This document shows, in pieces, positions 33,029 to 41,378 of a stretch of 64,000 bases of DNA. The notes under the pieces were generated by a model. It had not been told where the DNA came from. It saw only the letters and a list, made by a program, of their open reading frames with translations, and searched no databases. The position numbers and the translations under genes were made by a program. Within the stretch, counting starts at the first letter, position 1. Every line of letters starts with the position of its first letter. This DNA is from Arthrobacter glacialis (lineage in GTDB: Bacteria > Actinomycetota > Actinomycetes > Actinomycetales > Micrococcaceae). The stretch lies in assembly GCF_002909445.1 (NCBI RefSeq), contig NZ_PPXC01000005.1, positions 248,001 to 312,000 on the forward strand. Direction: 5' to 3'.

Positions 33029-33600
33029 GCGATTTCATGACGCGGGTGCTTCGCAGGGAAACCCACTCGCCGCGCTCGGGTTGGTCCGTGGTGGCAGCAA
33101 TTCTGGTCGCATTGGCGGCCATTTACGCCTTGTTGGAGTCTGTTTTGGCTGCGCTGGGTCAGCCAGCCTGGCTGGTGCATCCCCTCGACGCCCTCACCTG
33201 GATTGCCGATCTGCCGGGGCCCTACCCGCAGATCCTGCTCGGCGCAGCAGGATTCCTGATGGCCTTGGTGGGCTTGATTTTCTTGGGCAACGGGCTGCTT
33301 CCGGGACGGCGGCCACGGCACGTCATTGACAACCCGCGGGTGGCCATTGTGGTCGATGACGAGGTCATAGCCTCCGCCCTGGCCAAGTGTGCCCGCGTGG
33401 CGGCAGGTGTTACCCGCGAACAAGTCATGGTGGTAGTCTCGGCGCGCCTCGTGCAGGTCAACGTCCGGCCCACATCGGGGATCCGTTTGTCGGAGCAAAA
33501 GATTCAGGCGGCAGTTGAGTCCCAGCTGGCTGACATGGAGCTGGACCCTCGACCGGCAGTGACTGTGAAATTGGCATCGAGCGGGGTGATTGGAGTATGA
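33025..33600 (+). CDS. DUF6286-like membrane protein of the Asp23 operon
   Basis: The product has 191 residues. Two membrane helices (about 20-45 and 70-95) are followed by a soluble domain with PRVAIVVDDEVIASALAKCARVAAGV and VNVRPTSGI, which itself looks like a circularised Asp23/AmaP-type fold. The ATG overlaps the preceding stop. It probably anchors Asp23 at the membrane together with the next gene product. Confidence 0.82.
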   Translation: MSDFMTRVLRRETHSPRSGWSVVAAILVALAAIYALLESVLAALGQPAWLVHPLDALTWIADLPGPYPQILLGAAGFLMALVGLIFLGNGLLPGRRPRHVIDNPRVAIVVDDEVIASALAKCARVAAGVTREQVMVVVSARLVQVNVRPTSGIRLSEQKIQAAVESQLADMELDPRPAVTVKLASSGVIGV

Positions 33601-34217
33601 ACGGCACACCCCGCGGACTCAATAGATTTCTGCTGAGCCTCATCGGCCTGATCCTGCTGGCAGCCGGAGCCGGCCTGATCGTGCTGGTGGCAGTTCCCTC
33701 AGCTGCCACGTGGTGGCAAAACTATGCGCACAACCAGGTGGCGTGGCTGCGTGACTACGCGGAGCATTCGCGGCTGATCCTGACCTCCCAAAGCTGGGTT
33801 TGGTTTGGTGTGGCCGCGCTGTTGCTGGTGATAGTCATTGTCATGATTTCGTGGATTTCCAGCCAAGGAAACGGCCGCGCCAACACCCTGCTGGACATTT
33901 CCGGCACCGCGGACGACGACGGGGCCGCCGGGGCTGTCCGGCTCAGTTGCGCCGTGGCTGAGCAGGCGCTCAAGAGCGCGTTGTTGGAGCGTACAGATGT
34001 GTTTGGTGTTTCCGTGACGAGTTATGACTTCCGCCAACAAACAGCACTGAAGGTGCGTGTCCTGCCGCGGCAGGGAGTATCCCCGCATCTTCTGGCCCAT
34101 GAAATAGCGGAGCTCGTGGTGGCCTTGGATGAGTTATTGGGGTTCGAGGTCCCCGTAGTGCTGAGCATCGGCAGTGCGGCCCGGTCACGGTTCACTAAAG
34201 CCGAAAGAGTCCGCTAG
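33597..34217 (+). CDS. AmaP-like membrane anchor of Asp23
   Basis: The product has 206 residues with two membrane helices (about 10-33 and 63-85) separated by a loop, and a C-terminal cytoplasmic domain with RLSCAVAEQALKSALLERTDVFGVSV. This two-helix architecture is that of the alkaline-shock membrane anchor AmaP, which holds Asp23. Its start overlaps the DUF6286 stop (ATGA), completing a chain of four 4-nt overlaps. Confidence 0.85.
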   Translation: MNGTPRGLNRFLLSLIGLILLAAGAGLIVLVAVPSAATWWQNYAHNQVAWLRDYAEHSRLILTSQSWVWFGVAALLLVIVIVMISWISSQGNGRANTLLDISGTADDDGAAGAVRLSCAVAEQALKSALLERTDVFGVSVTSYDFRQQTALKVRVLPRQGVSPHLLAHEIAELVVALDELLGFEVPVVLSIGSAARSRFTKAERVR

Positions 34218-34287
34218 GGTAACTTTCATCACCACCCCCAGGTGCAAGAGTACTTGGGGGAGCACGTCAACTGCAGGGGAGAAAAGC

Positions 34288-34575
34288 ATGTCTGAGAACA
34301 ATTCCGAGAATTCGGCTGTCGACGCAGCCAAGCATTTTGCTGGCGATGCAGCCGGGAAGGTTAAGGACGTTGCCGCGGACGCCACCGAAAAGGCGAAGGA
34401 ATTTGCCGGCGATGCGGGCGAGAACATTAAGGAATTCGCGGGCGAAACAGTAGAGAACGTGAAGGAATTCACGGAAGATGCTGCGGAGAATGTGAAGGAA
34501 TTCGCCGGGGACGCCGTGGAGCACGCCAAGGGTCTTGGCGCAAAAATTGCCGGCATCTTTAAGCACGACAAGTAA
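34288..34575 (+). CDS. LEA-like protein of six 11-residue amphipathic repeats
   Basis: The product has 95 residues. I chose the ATG at 34288, which has GGGGAGA 6 nt upstream; an in-frame reading from 34174 overlaps the AmaP-like gene. Residues 17-82 are six consecutive 11-mers with consensus FAGDA-x-ENVKE, an alternation of Phe/Ala, acidic and Lys positions as in group 3 LEA proteins and apolipoproteins. Such helices are disordered in solution and fold on membranes or when dry. There is no signal peptide. It lies 70 nt after the Asp23 operon, with a terminator behind it. Confidence 0.88.
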   Translation: MSENNSENSAVDAAKHFAGDAAGKVKDVAADATEKAKEFAGDAGENIKEFAGETVENVKEFTEDAAENVKEFAGDAVEHAKGLGAKIAGIFKHDK

Positions 34576-34595
34576 GCACAGAGCTACTTGTAATT

Positions 34596-34638
34596 GCGGC
34601 GAGCTCGGGGCTGATGGCCCCGGGCTCGCCGCATTTTT
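34596..34638. terminator. Strong hairpin terminator with T-tract
   Basis: The 15-bp arms (34596-34610 and 34618-34632) have one mismatch and a 7-nt loop and are followed by ATTTTTT. It ends the repeat-protein message and abuts the stop of the convergent GH13 gene. Confidence 0.92.
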
Positions 34639-36368
34639 TACCGGGTCACCCACACGGCCGAGTTTGGCGCCAACATTGTGTTGGCAACAGCTTCCACTCC
34701 GCTGGACATCACCACTTGGGCCCCCGCCGGCAGCTCAACCGGAACAACGCTGACGTTGCCCATGGCAGTTATTGCGCCGTTACTAAAAGCAACAATGCCT
34801 GACGCGGGATCGTGTTCAGGCGCCCAAGTGTGCGTGCCTTGGCCCAGCCGATGTTCTGACCGCAGTTTCAAGGCGTCGCGGTACATCTCCAGGGTGGACC
34901 CGGTTACACCGGCTTCCACATCCGCGGCATAGCTGGCAAAGGACTCTGGCTGCGGCAGCCAGGGCTGCGTGGACGGCTCCTGTGAGGTGGCGGCGGAACT
35001 AAATCCGTACCCCAGTTCGCCTGCCTTCCATGGCAGCGGGACCCGGCAGCCGTCACGGCCACGTTCAACCCCGTTGGTGCGGAAGAAGGACGGATCCTGG
35101 CGCACAGAGGCATCCAAGGCTGTGTGCTCGGGCAAGCCAAGTTCCTCGCCCTGGTACAGGTAAGCGGAGCCCGGCAAAGCAAGCATCAACAGAGTTGCCG
35201 CGCGGGCGCGAGCCAGCCCCAGAGCGTCATCCGGTTGTTCGTCCGCGGCGCTGATCCCCTTGGGAAACGTTGTTGGGTCCTTCAGGCCAAAGCGGGAAGG
35301 GTGGCGGACAGTGTCATGGTTGGACAGCACCCAGGTGGTCGGTGCGCCGACGCTCGCGTTGGCCGCCAAGGAGTCCTCCACGGCCGAGGCGATGCGTTCG
35401 GCATCCCACCCAGCCAGCAGAAACTCAAAGTTAAAGGCCTGCTGCATCTCGTCCGGGCGGACGTACAAGGCCAACCTTTCCGGCTGCTCAACCCAAGCTT
35501 CGGCAACCAACATGCGGTCGCCGTCGTACTCCTTCAGGACACGGTTCCAAGCCCGGTAAATCTCATGGACACCGTCCTGGTCAAAGAACGGCGACGGCGG
35601 GTCCAGGGCAGGCTTTTCCTGGCGGGCCGGGGGTTGGGGCGTGTCTGTAGTGACCTCGTCGCCGGAGACCATGGCCGAGAGTCCGTCCCAGTCGGGAAGG
35701 CCGGGCGCCTTCACCATCCCGTGCGCCACATCCACACGGAAACCGTCCACGCCCCGGTCCAGCCAGAACCTGAGCACGGACTCCATTTCGGCATGGACTT
35801 GAGTGTTATCCCAGTTCAAATCGGGTTGCTTGGTGTCGAAAAGGTGCAGGTACCAGTGTCCCGGGGCGCCATCCTCCGCTACACGGGTCCAAGCCGGGCC
35901 GCCAAAGATGGACCGCCAATTATTCGGCGGCTCGTTACCGTCAACGCCCTTGCCATCGCGGAAGATGTAACGGTTGCGGGCTGCCGATCCTTCGGGGGAG
36001 TTCAGGGCTTCCTGGAACCACTCATGCTCGTCGGAGGTGTGGTTTGGGACCAAGTCCACGATGACGCGCAGGCCAAGCTTGTGGGCCTTGGCCAGCATTT
36101 CGTCAAAGTCGGAAAGGTCGCCAAACAAGGGGTCAACCTGGCGGTAATCTGCCACGTCATAACCGGCGTCGGCCTGGGGTGAGAGGTAGAACGGTGACAA
36201 CCAAACTGCGTCCACCCCCAGCTCGGCCAGATACTCCAATTTGCCGGAAACACCTGGAAGATCGCCCATGCCATCACCGTTGCCATCGGCAAATGAGCGC
36301 GGGTAAATCTGGTAAATCACGGCACTGGCCCACCATGGGGTGGCCGTTGTCTGCTGAAAAGATGTCAT
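34638..36368 (-). CDS. GH13 alpha-glucosidase (oligo-1,6-glucosidase group)
   Basis: The product has 576 residues from the ATG with AGGAGGAAA upstream. The four amylase regions are clear: VDLVPNHTS (I), GFRVDVAHG with the nucleophile Asp (II), LVAEAWVE with the acid Glu (III) and LSNHDTVRHPSR (IV). The start WWASAVIYQIYPRSFADGNG is typical of intracellular exo-alpha-glucosidases that act on maltose, isomaltose, sucrose or trehalulose. It is divergent from a sugar ABC importer with a LacI operator between, so it hydrolyses the imported alpha-glucoside. Confidence 0.95.
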   Translation of the reverse strand: MTSFQQTTATPWWASAVIYQIYPRSFADGNGDGMGDLPGVSGKLEYLAELGVDAVWLSPFYLSPQADAGYDVADYRQVDPLFGDLSDFDEMLAKAHKLGLRVIVDLVPNHTSDEHEWFQEALNSPEGSAARNRYIFRDGKGVDGNEPPNNWRSIFGGPAWTRVAEDGAPGHWYLHLFDTKQPDLNWDNTQVHAEMESVLRFWLDRGVDGFRVDVAHGMVKAPGLPDWDGLSAMVSGDEVTTDTPQPPARQEKPALDPPSPFFDQDGVHEIYRAWNRVLKEYDGDRMLVAEAWVEQPERLALYVRPDEMQQAFNFEFLLAGWDAERIASAVEDSLAANASVGAPTTWVLSNHDTVRHPSRFGLKDPTTFPKGISAADEQPDDALGLARARAATLLMLALPGSAYLYQGEELGLPEHTALDASVRQDPSFFRTNGVERGRDGCRVPLPWKAGELGYGFSSAATSQEPSTQPWLPQPESFASYAADVEAGVTGSTLEMYRDALKLRSEHRLGQGTHTWAPEHDPASGIVAFSNGAITAMGNVSVVPVELPAGAQVVMSSGVEAVANTMLAPNSAVWVTR

Positions 36369-36402
36369 GGTTTCCTCCTGAAACAAAACGGTAACGAAAT
36401 GA

Positions 36403-36416
36403 TGTAAGCGCTTGCA
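36403..36416. promoter_or_regulatory. LacI-family operator in the glucosidase/importer divergent gap
   Basis: TGTAAGCGCTTGCA is palindromic at 12 of 14 positions with the central CG typical of LacI/GalR sites. It lies 35 bp before the glucosidase start and about 100 bp before the binding-protein gene. The likely ligand-sensing repressor is the LacI protein encoded at 40206. Confidence 0.75.
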
Positions 36417-36513
36417 CTATTGCATCACATCTTACTAGTGTGAGCTACACCACCCCAATCAGCGACATGAACAGCGCGCTGTAACTCGGGATTTTCACTT
36501 TAGGAGAATGAGC

Positions 36514-37806
36514 ATGGGAACCAAGATTTCAAGGATGTACATGCCGCTGGCTGTTGCCGCGACACTCGCCATGGCCCTGTCCGCCTGTAGCGGCGGGACG
36601 GGCGGCGGCACAGAAGGCGGCGGTGGCGGTGCGGCGTCGGAAAACCTGGACGCCCGCGGGCCCATCACCTACGTTCAGGGTAAGGACAACTCCGAGGTGA
36701 TCCGGCCGCTGGTGGATAAGTGGAACGCGGCCCACCCCAACGAGACTGTCACCTTCAAGGAGCAGACTGACAAGGCCGACCAGCAGCACGATGACCTGGT
36801 CCAGCGCTTCCAGGCCAAGAACGGCGACTATGACGTTGCCAGCGTTGACGTGGTGTGGACTGCAGAGTTCGCCGCCAAGGGCTGGCTGCAGCCGCTCAAG
36901 GACAAGATGGCGATCGACACCACCGGCTTCTTGCCGGCAACAGTGGAGGCGGCAACCTACAAGGACACCCTGTACGCCGCGCCGCAGACTTCCGACGGCG
37001 GCATCCTTTACTACCGCAAGGACCTGGTTGCGACCCCTCCCACCACGTGGGAGGAAATGTTGGCCATGTGCCCCATCGCCAAGGAGAAGGGCATCGATTG
37101 CTACGCCGGGCAGTTTGCCCAGTATGAGGGCCTGACGGTGAATGTTGCCGAGGCCATCAACACCGCCGGTGGCACCATCGTTGACAAGGACGGCAAGGCC
37201 ACGGTGGACACCGCCGAGGCAAAGGCCGGGATGACCAATCTGGTGCAGGCGTACAAGGACGGGAACATCCCCAAGCAGGCGGTGACGTACCAGGAAGAGC
37301 AGGGCAGGATCTCCTTCGAGGAAGGGAAATTGATGTTCCTGCGCAACTGGCCGTACGTGTACAACCTAGCGAAGTCGGAGGGATCATCCACGGTTAAGGA
37401 CACCTTCGGGATTGCCCCGCTGCCCGGCAAGGACGGCCCCGGCGCATCCACATTGGGTGGCCACAGCCTGGCCATCAGTGTTGACTCGAAATACAAGGCC
37501 ACAGCCAAGGACTTCACGGCCTTCATGATCACTGAAGAAACACAAAAGTTCTACGCGACCCAGGGATCCCTGGCGCCGGTGATGGAAAGTCTTTACACCG
37601 ATGCGGAGCTCGTTGCAAAGCTTCCGTACCTGCCGGTGCTGCTGACCTCCATCCAGAACGCTGTGCCGCGGCCCGTCACGCCGTTTTACCCGGCCGTGAC
37701 CTTGGCAATCCAGCAAAACAGTTTCGCCGCCATCAGTGGGACAAAGAGTGTTGATCAGGCTATGACGGACATGCAGGCGGCCATCGCCGCTGCGGGGTCA
37801 AAGTAA
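36514..37806 (+). CDS. Sugar ABC transporter substrate-binding lipoprotein
   Basis: The product has 430 residues. I chose the second ATG (36514) because TAGGAG is 7-8 nt away, whereas the first ATG at 36508 is too close. The lipoprotein signal ends LSAC with Cys25, followed by a Gly-rich linker and an extracellular-binding family 1 fold (ITYVQGKDNSEVIRPLVDKWN, RISFEEGKLMFLRNWPYVYNL). It delivers an alpha-glucoside such as maltose or trehalose to the two permeases downstream. A stable hairpin follows its stop. Confidence 0.94.
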   Translation: MGTKISRMYMPLAVAATLAMALSACSGGTGGGTEGGGGGAASENLDARGPITYVQGKDNSEVIRPLVDKWNAAHPNETVTFKEQTDKADQQHDDLVQRFQAKNGDYDVASVDVVWTAEFAAKGWLQPLKDKMAIDTTGFLPATVEAATYKDTLYAAPQTSDGGILYYRKDLVATPPTTWEEMLAMCPIAKEKGIDCYAGQFAQYEGLTVNVAEAINTAGGTIVDKDGKATVDTAEAKAGMTNLVQAYKDGNIPKQAVTYQEEQGRISFEEGKLMFLRNWPYVYNLAKSEGSSTVKDTFGIAPLPGKDGPGASTLGGHSLAISVDSKYKATAKDFTAFMITEETQKFYATQGSLAPVMESLYTDAELVAKLPYLPVLLTSIQNAVPRPVTPFYPAVTLAIQQNSFAAISGTKSVDQAMTDMQAAIAAAGSK

Positions 37807-37824
37807 CCCGTCAATAGCGCACGG

Positions 37825-37865
37825 GCGGCGTTCCCGGCAGTGGTCAAACACGCCGGGAACGCCGC
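37825..37865 (+). terminator. Intra-operon hairpin after the binding-protein gene
   Basis: Perfect 14-bp GC-rich arms (37825-37838 and 37852-37865) enclose a 13-nt loop. There is no T-tract. As at malE-malF in enteric bacteria, it may protect or partly terminate the message so that binding protein exceeds permease. Confidence 0.75.
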
Positions 37866-37931
37866 AGTGCCAGTCTTCGCATCACCGCTCGCGTGATGCC
37901 ACACACAGAGTCGTGGTGAAAGGAAAGTAGC

Positions 37932-38963
37932 ATGTCTACACAGCTTGAGCCGGGGGCGATCCCCGGTCGAAAGACAGCCCGCAAGGGTGGTGCGAACAAG
38001 GAAGTCGGCCAAGACCGCAAGGAAAAGACTCAGGGGCGTGCAGCGTCGCTGCTGGTTGCACCCACCCTGATCGTGCTAGCCATCGTCATCTTGTACCCGG
38101 TGCTCAACGCCGTCTATATGTCCTTCCAGCAGGACGAGGGTCTTGACCCGGTGACGGGGAGTTTTGTAGCCGGCGGGTTCGCCGGCTTTGCCAACTACAT
38201 TCACTGGCTGTTCCAACAGTGTGAGACGCCCACGGGCCCTGCCAGCTGCCCGCCCGGAACATTGGGCGCCCAATTCTGGAGCGCCACGGGTGTCACCTTC
38301 TTCTTCACCGTTGTCACAGTCTTCTTCGAGACCGTCCTGGGTTTTTGGATGGCAGTCATCATGGCCCGCGCCTTCCGGGGCCGTACCGTGCTGCGGGCAG
38401 CGGTGCTGGTGCCGTGGGCCATTCCCACCGCCGTCACCGCCAAGCTGTGGTTCTTCATTTTCGCCTTCGACGGCATTGCCAACAGCGTGTTCCAAACTGA
38501 CATCCTGTGGACCGGCAGTCAGGGCCCCGCACAGGCGGCCATCATCATTGCCGATGTCTGGAAGACCACACCGTTCATGGCGCTGCTCATCCTGGCCGGG
38601 CTCCAAATGATTCCCGCCGAGGTGTATGAGGCGGCCAAGGTGGACGGCGCCTCCGCATGGCAGCGGTTCCGGCTCATCACCTTGCCCCTGGTCAAGCCGG
38701 CGCTCATGGTGGCCATCTTGTTCCGCACCCTGGATGCCCTGCGCATGTACGACCTGCCAGCCATCATGACCAACGGCGCCAATGGCACCACCACCTTGTC
38801 CATCCTGGTGGTCCAGCAGATTCGTGTCGGCTTCAATGCGGCCGCGGCTCTGTCCACCATCACCTTCTTGATCATCTTCATCGTGGCGTTCATCTTTGTG
38901 CGGTTCCTCGGAGCCAACGCTGTTGAGTCCGCCAGCGGCGGGGCAAAGGGGAAAATGAAATGA
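37932..38963 (+). CDS. Sugar ABC transporter permease, MalF-like
   Basis: The product has 343 residues. A basic cytoplasmic lead of about 35 residues is followed by six membrane helices. The EAA loop that docks the ATPase reads EAAKVDGASAWQRFRLITLP at about residues 236-255. AAAGGAAAG precedes the ATG. Its TGA overlaps the next gene (ATGA). Confidence 0.95.
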   Translation: MSTQLEPGAIPGRKTARKGGANKEVGQDRKEKTQGRAASLLVAPTLIVLAIVILYPVLNAVYMSFQQDEGLDPVTGSFVAGGFAGFANYIHWLFQQCETPTGPASCPPGTLGAQFWSATGVTFFFTVVTVFFETVLGFWMAVIMARAFRGRTVLRAAVLVPWAIPTAVTAKLWFFIFAFDGIANSVFQTDILWTGSQGPAQAAIIIADVWKTTPFMALLILAGLQMIPAEVYEAAKVDGASAWQRFRLITLPLVKPALMVAILFRTLDALRMYDLPAIMTNGANGTTTLSILVVQQIRVGFNAAAALSTITFLIIFIVAFIFVRFLGANAVESASGGAKGKMK

Positions 38964-39850
38964 GCACCACAACCTCAACCGTGGCGTCCCACACCGCTGC
39001 TGCCAAGTCGGTGGCCCGACGCCGGGAAACCTGGGCAAGCGCCCGCACGTACATCAGTGCCGCCGTCATCGTCATCTGGTGTCTGCTGCCTGTTTACTGG
39101 ATGATTGTCACGGCCTTCCGCGAAGTTGGCTACACCTACGACTCGGCACCGTTCTTTACGCACGTGACCTTGGACAACTTCAAGACGGCGTTCTCCTCTG
39201 AGATGGGCAACCACCTGGACCGGGCGCTGTTGAACTCGCTGTTCATTGCCGGTGTCACCACCATTGTGGCGTTGATCTTTGGTGTGTTCACCGCGTACGC
39301 GCTGGCCCGGCTGACTTTCCGGGGCAAGTACTTGGTGCTGGGCGTTATCCTCGGGGCATCCATGTTCCCGGGCGTTGCGATCGTCACCCCGCTGTTCCAG
39401 CTGTTTGGCAACATTGGCTGGATCGGCACCTACCAGGCTCTGATCATTCCGAACATCTCGTTTGTGCTGCCGCTGACCGTCTACACGCTGACGTCCTTCT
39501 TCCGGGAAATGCCCTGGGAGCTGGAGGAAGCTGCCCGCATCGACGGATGCACCCAGGGCCAGGCATTCCGGCGGATCATCATGCCGCTGGCGGCTCCGGC
39601 AGTGTTCACCACCGCGATCCTGGCCTTCATTGCGGCCTGGAACGAGTACTTGATTGCCAGCATCCTCTCCAATGACGCCACCCAAACGGTCACTGTTGCC
39701 ATCGCTCGCTTTGCCGGAGCCGAGCCCCACCAGGAACCGTATACGGCAGTCATGGCGGCGGGCACCGTGGTCACCATTCCGCTGGTGATCCTGGTGCTGA
39801 TATTCCAGCGCAAGATCGTGGCAGGACTGACCGCAGGGGCGGTGAAGTAG
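38960..39850 (+). CDS. Sugar ABC transporter permease, MalG-like
   Basis: The product has 296 residues with six membrane helices and the EAA loop EEAARIDGCTQGQAFRRIIM at about residues 190-209. It pairs with the preceding permease, with which it is translationally coupled. No ATP-binding subunit is encoded in the cluster, so a shared MsmK-type ATPase encoded elsewhere must energise it. Confidence 0.95.
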   Translation: MSTTTSTVASHTAAAKSVARRRETWASARTYISAAVIVIWCLLPVYWMIVTAFREVGYTYDSAPFFTHVTLDNFKTAFSSEMGNHLDRALLNSLFIAGVTTIVALIFGVFTAYALARLTFRGKYLVLGVILGASMFPGVAIVTPLFQLFGNIGWIGTYQALIIPNISFVLPLTVYTLTSFFREMPWELEEAARIDGCTQGQAFRRIIMPLAAPAVFTTAILAFIAAWNEYLIASILSNDATQTVTVAIARFAGAEPHQEPYTAVMAAGTVVTIPLVILVLIFQRKIVAGLTAGAVK

Positions 39851-39853
39851 GCC

Positions 39854-40132
39854 ATGGAAGGCACCACAGGCAAGCAGTCGAAGCAGCCGGAGAAGCGCGA
39901 AGGCCTGCACATCCCCACCAGCAAGCAAAAGAGTGCCGAAGACTTTGACATCATCATCGGCTTTCTCGGGTTTTGGGCGGTTGTGCTCTTTGCTGTGACG
40001 GTCTGGCTGGAGATCACGGGGGAGCCGGCACTCATGTGGGCGCTAGGATTGTTGCTGGTTTGTTTGGGACTGTGGGGCATGATCCGGCTTCGCCGGAAGC
40101 TGCCTGCACGGAGGGGCAGACGACCGCAGTAG
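39854..40132 (+). CDS. Small two-helix membrane protein of the sugar ABC operon
   Basis: The product has 92 residues: a charged N-terminus of about 30 residues, two membrane helices (about 33-54 and 60-77) and an Arg-rich end (RLRRKLPARRGRR). It starts 3 nt after the permease stop, so it belongs to the operon. I recognise no named family. The positive-inside rule places both ends in the cytoplasm. It may be an accessory subunit of the importer. Confidence 0.75.
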   Translation: MEGTTGKQSKQPEKREGLHIPTSKQKSAEDFDIIIGFLGFWAVVLFAVTVWLEITGEPALMWALGLLLVCLGLWGMIRLRRKLPARRGRRPQ

Positions 40133-40143
40133 CGCATGTCCGA

Positions 40144-40172
40144 CGTCGGGCACTATTGCCGAGTGCCCGACG
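40144..40172 (+). terminator. Hairpin before the lacI-type gene
   Basis: Perfect 11-bp arms (40144-40154 and 40162-40172) enclose a 7-nt loop, 12 nt after the membrane-protein stop and 34 nt before the regulator start. It may limit read-through into the regulator or be a regulatory palindrome. Confidence 0.65.
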
Positions 40173-40205
40173 GCACCGGCTGGGGATGAGTGAAGGGAGC
40201 CAGGC

Positions 40206-41216
40206 ATGAGAGTCAGCATTGACGACGTTGCAGCACGCGCGAAAGTCTCCACCGCCACAGTCTCCCGAGCACTGAGGGGCCTGCCGAAGGTCAACCCTGC
40301 GACCCGCGCGCGGGTCCTGGCCGTGGCTCAGGAAATGGGTTACGTGCCGTCGCCGTCGGCCACGAGATTGGCCACGGGGCGGACAAGAACTGTGGGAGTG
40401 CTGGTCCCGTTCATCGACCGGTGGTACTTTGCGCATGCACTGGAGGGAATTGACCAGGAACTGCGTGAACATGGCTACAACCTGCTGCTTTTCAGCCTGG
40501 GCGGCTACCGGCACGGCCAGCAGCGCCGCTTCACAGAGCAGATGGTGCGCAAGCAGATCGACGCCCTGGTGGTGCTGTGCCTGGGGCTTTCATCAGCAGA
40601 ACTTGGCGAGCTCAAACTCACCCACGTGCCAATGATTTCGGTGGGGGGTCCGGTGGAGGGCTGCCACGGCGTTCACATAGATGACGCGGCGGCAGCCTCC
40701 GCAGCCACCCAACACTTGATTGACTTGGGACACAGGAAGATAGCGCACCTAAGTGGGGGGATCAACGACGAGAAGAATTTCGTGGTCCCCACCCTGCGCT
40801 CGGAGGCTTTCGAAGCAACCTTGCGCCGGGCTGGGCTGCAATTCCGCCCCGAATGGAATGTTGCCGGGGACTTCACCGTCGGTGAGGGTGCCGCTGCGGC
40901 CGCGCGATTGTTTGAGCTGCCCGGGGAACGACCCACAGCCATTTTTTGCGGCTCCGATGAGATGGCGCTGGGACTGATGTTTGAGGCCAAGCGACGTGGA
41001 ATCCGCATTCCGGAAGACCTCTCCGTGATTGGCATTGACGACCACGATTTCTCCGCCCCTGCGGGGCTTTCCACCATGGCACAGCAACCCGTGCAGCACG
41101 GGTTGCTGGCCGCACAAATGCTGCTGGCTGAGCTGGACGGAAAGCCCGGTGCCATTCATGAGGAAAACATGCCGTTTAAGTTGATCCAACGCGACTCCAC
41201 CGCGCCTCCAGCCTGA
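40206..41216 (+). CDS. LacI family transcriptional regulator of alpha-glucoside use
   Basis: The product has 336 residues. The N-terminal helix-turn-helix reads SIDDVAARAKVSTATVSRAL, with the hinge helix PSPSATRLATGRT. The periplasmic-binding-like core has VGVLVPFIDRWYFAHALEGI and IFCGSDEMALGL. It is last in the importer cluster and most likely represses the divergent glucosidase and importer through the site at 36403. GGGAG lies upstream of the ATG. Confidence 0.93.
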   Translation: MRVSIDDVAARAKVSTATVSRALRGLPKVNPATRARVLAVAQEMGYVPSPSATRLATGRTRTVGVLVPFIDRWYFAHALEGIDQELREHGYNLLLFSLGGYRHGQQRRFTEQMVRKQIDALVVLCLGLSSAELGELKLTHVPMISVGGPVEGCHGVHIDDAAAASAATQHLIDLGHRKIAHLSGGINDEKNFVVPTLRSEAFEATLRRAGLQFRPEWNVAGDFTVGEGAAAAARLFELPGERPTAIFCGSDEMALGLMFEAKRRGIRIPEDLSVIGIDDHDFSAPAGLSTMAQQPVQHGLLAAQMLLAELDGKPGAIHEENMPFKLIQRDSTAPPA

Positions 41217-41218
41217 GA

Positions 41219-41240
41219 TTCTGCCGTGGCTTATGCGCAG
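41219..41240 (-). repeat. 22-bp dispersed repeat, copy B
   Basis: Exact inverted match of 20853-20874. It begins 2 nt after the lacI-type stop codon, and weaker similarity reaches back over that stop. Confidence 0.75.
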
Positions 41241-41266
41241 CGCCAGCAGCCAGGCAGGACGTGGAG

Positions 41267-41377
41267 GGGCCCACAACGCCGAGGGCCCCTGGCTGAGCGA
41301 AGCCAGGGAGGGGTTGGGTGGGCCCACAACCCCGAGGGCCCCTGGCTGAGCGAAGCGAAGTTAGGGAGGGGCTGGGG
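41267..41377. repeat. Two tandem copies of a 53-bp intergenic repeat with internal hairpin
   Basis: Units start at 41267 and 41320 with GGGCCCACAAC and share CGAGGGCCCCTGGCTGAGCG; the second carries about 5 extra bases. The first unit folds as CCCTGGCT-GAGCGA-AGCCAGGG. The array fills the gap between the convergent lacI-type gene and the gene ending at 41379, and may double as a terminator. Confidence 0.8.
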
Positions 41378-41378
41378 A

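Noticed and set aside
41267-41377. Possible CRISPR-like array
   Set aside because: Only two contiguous 53-bp copies with no spacers between them and no cas genes in the window.
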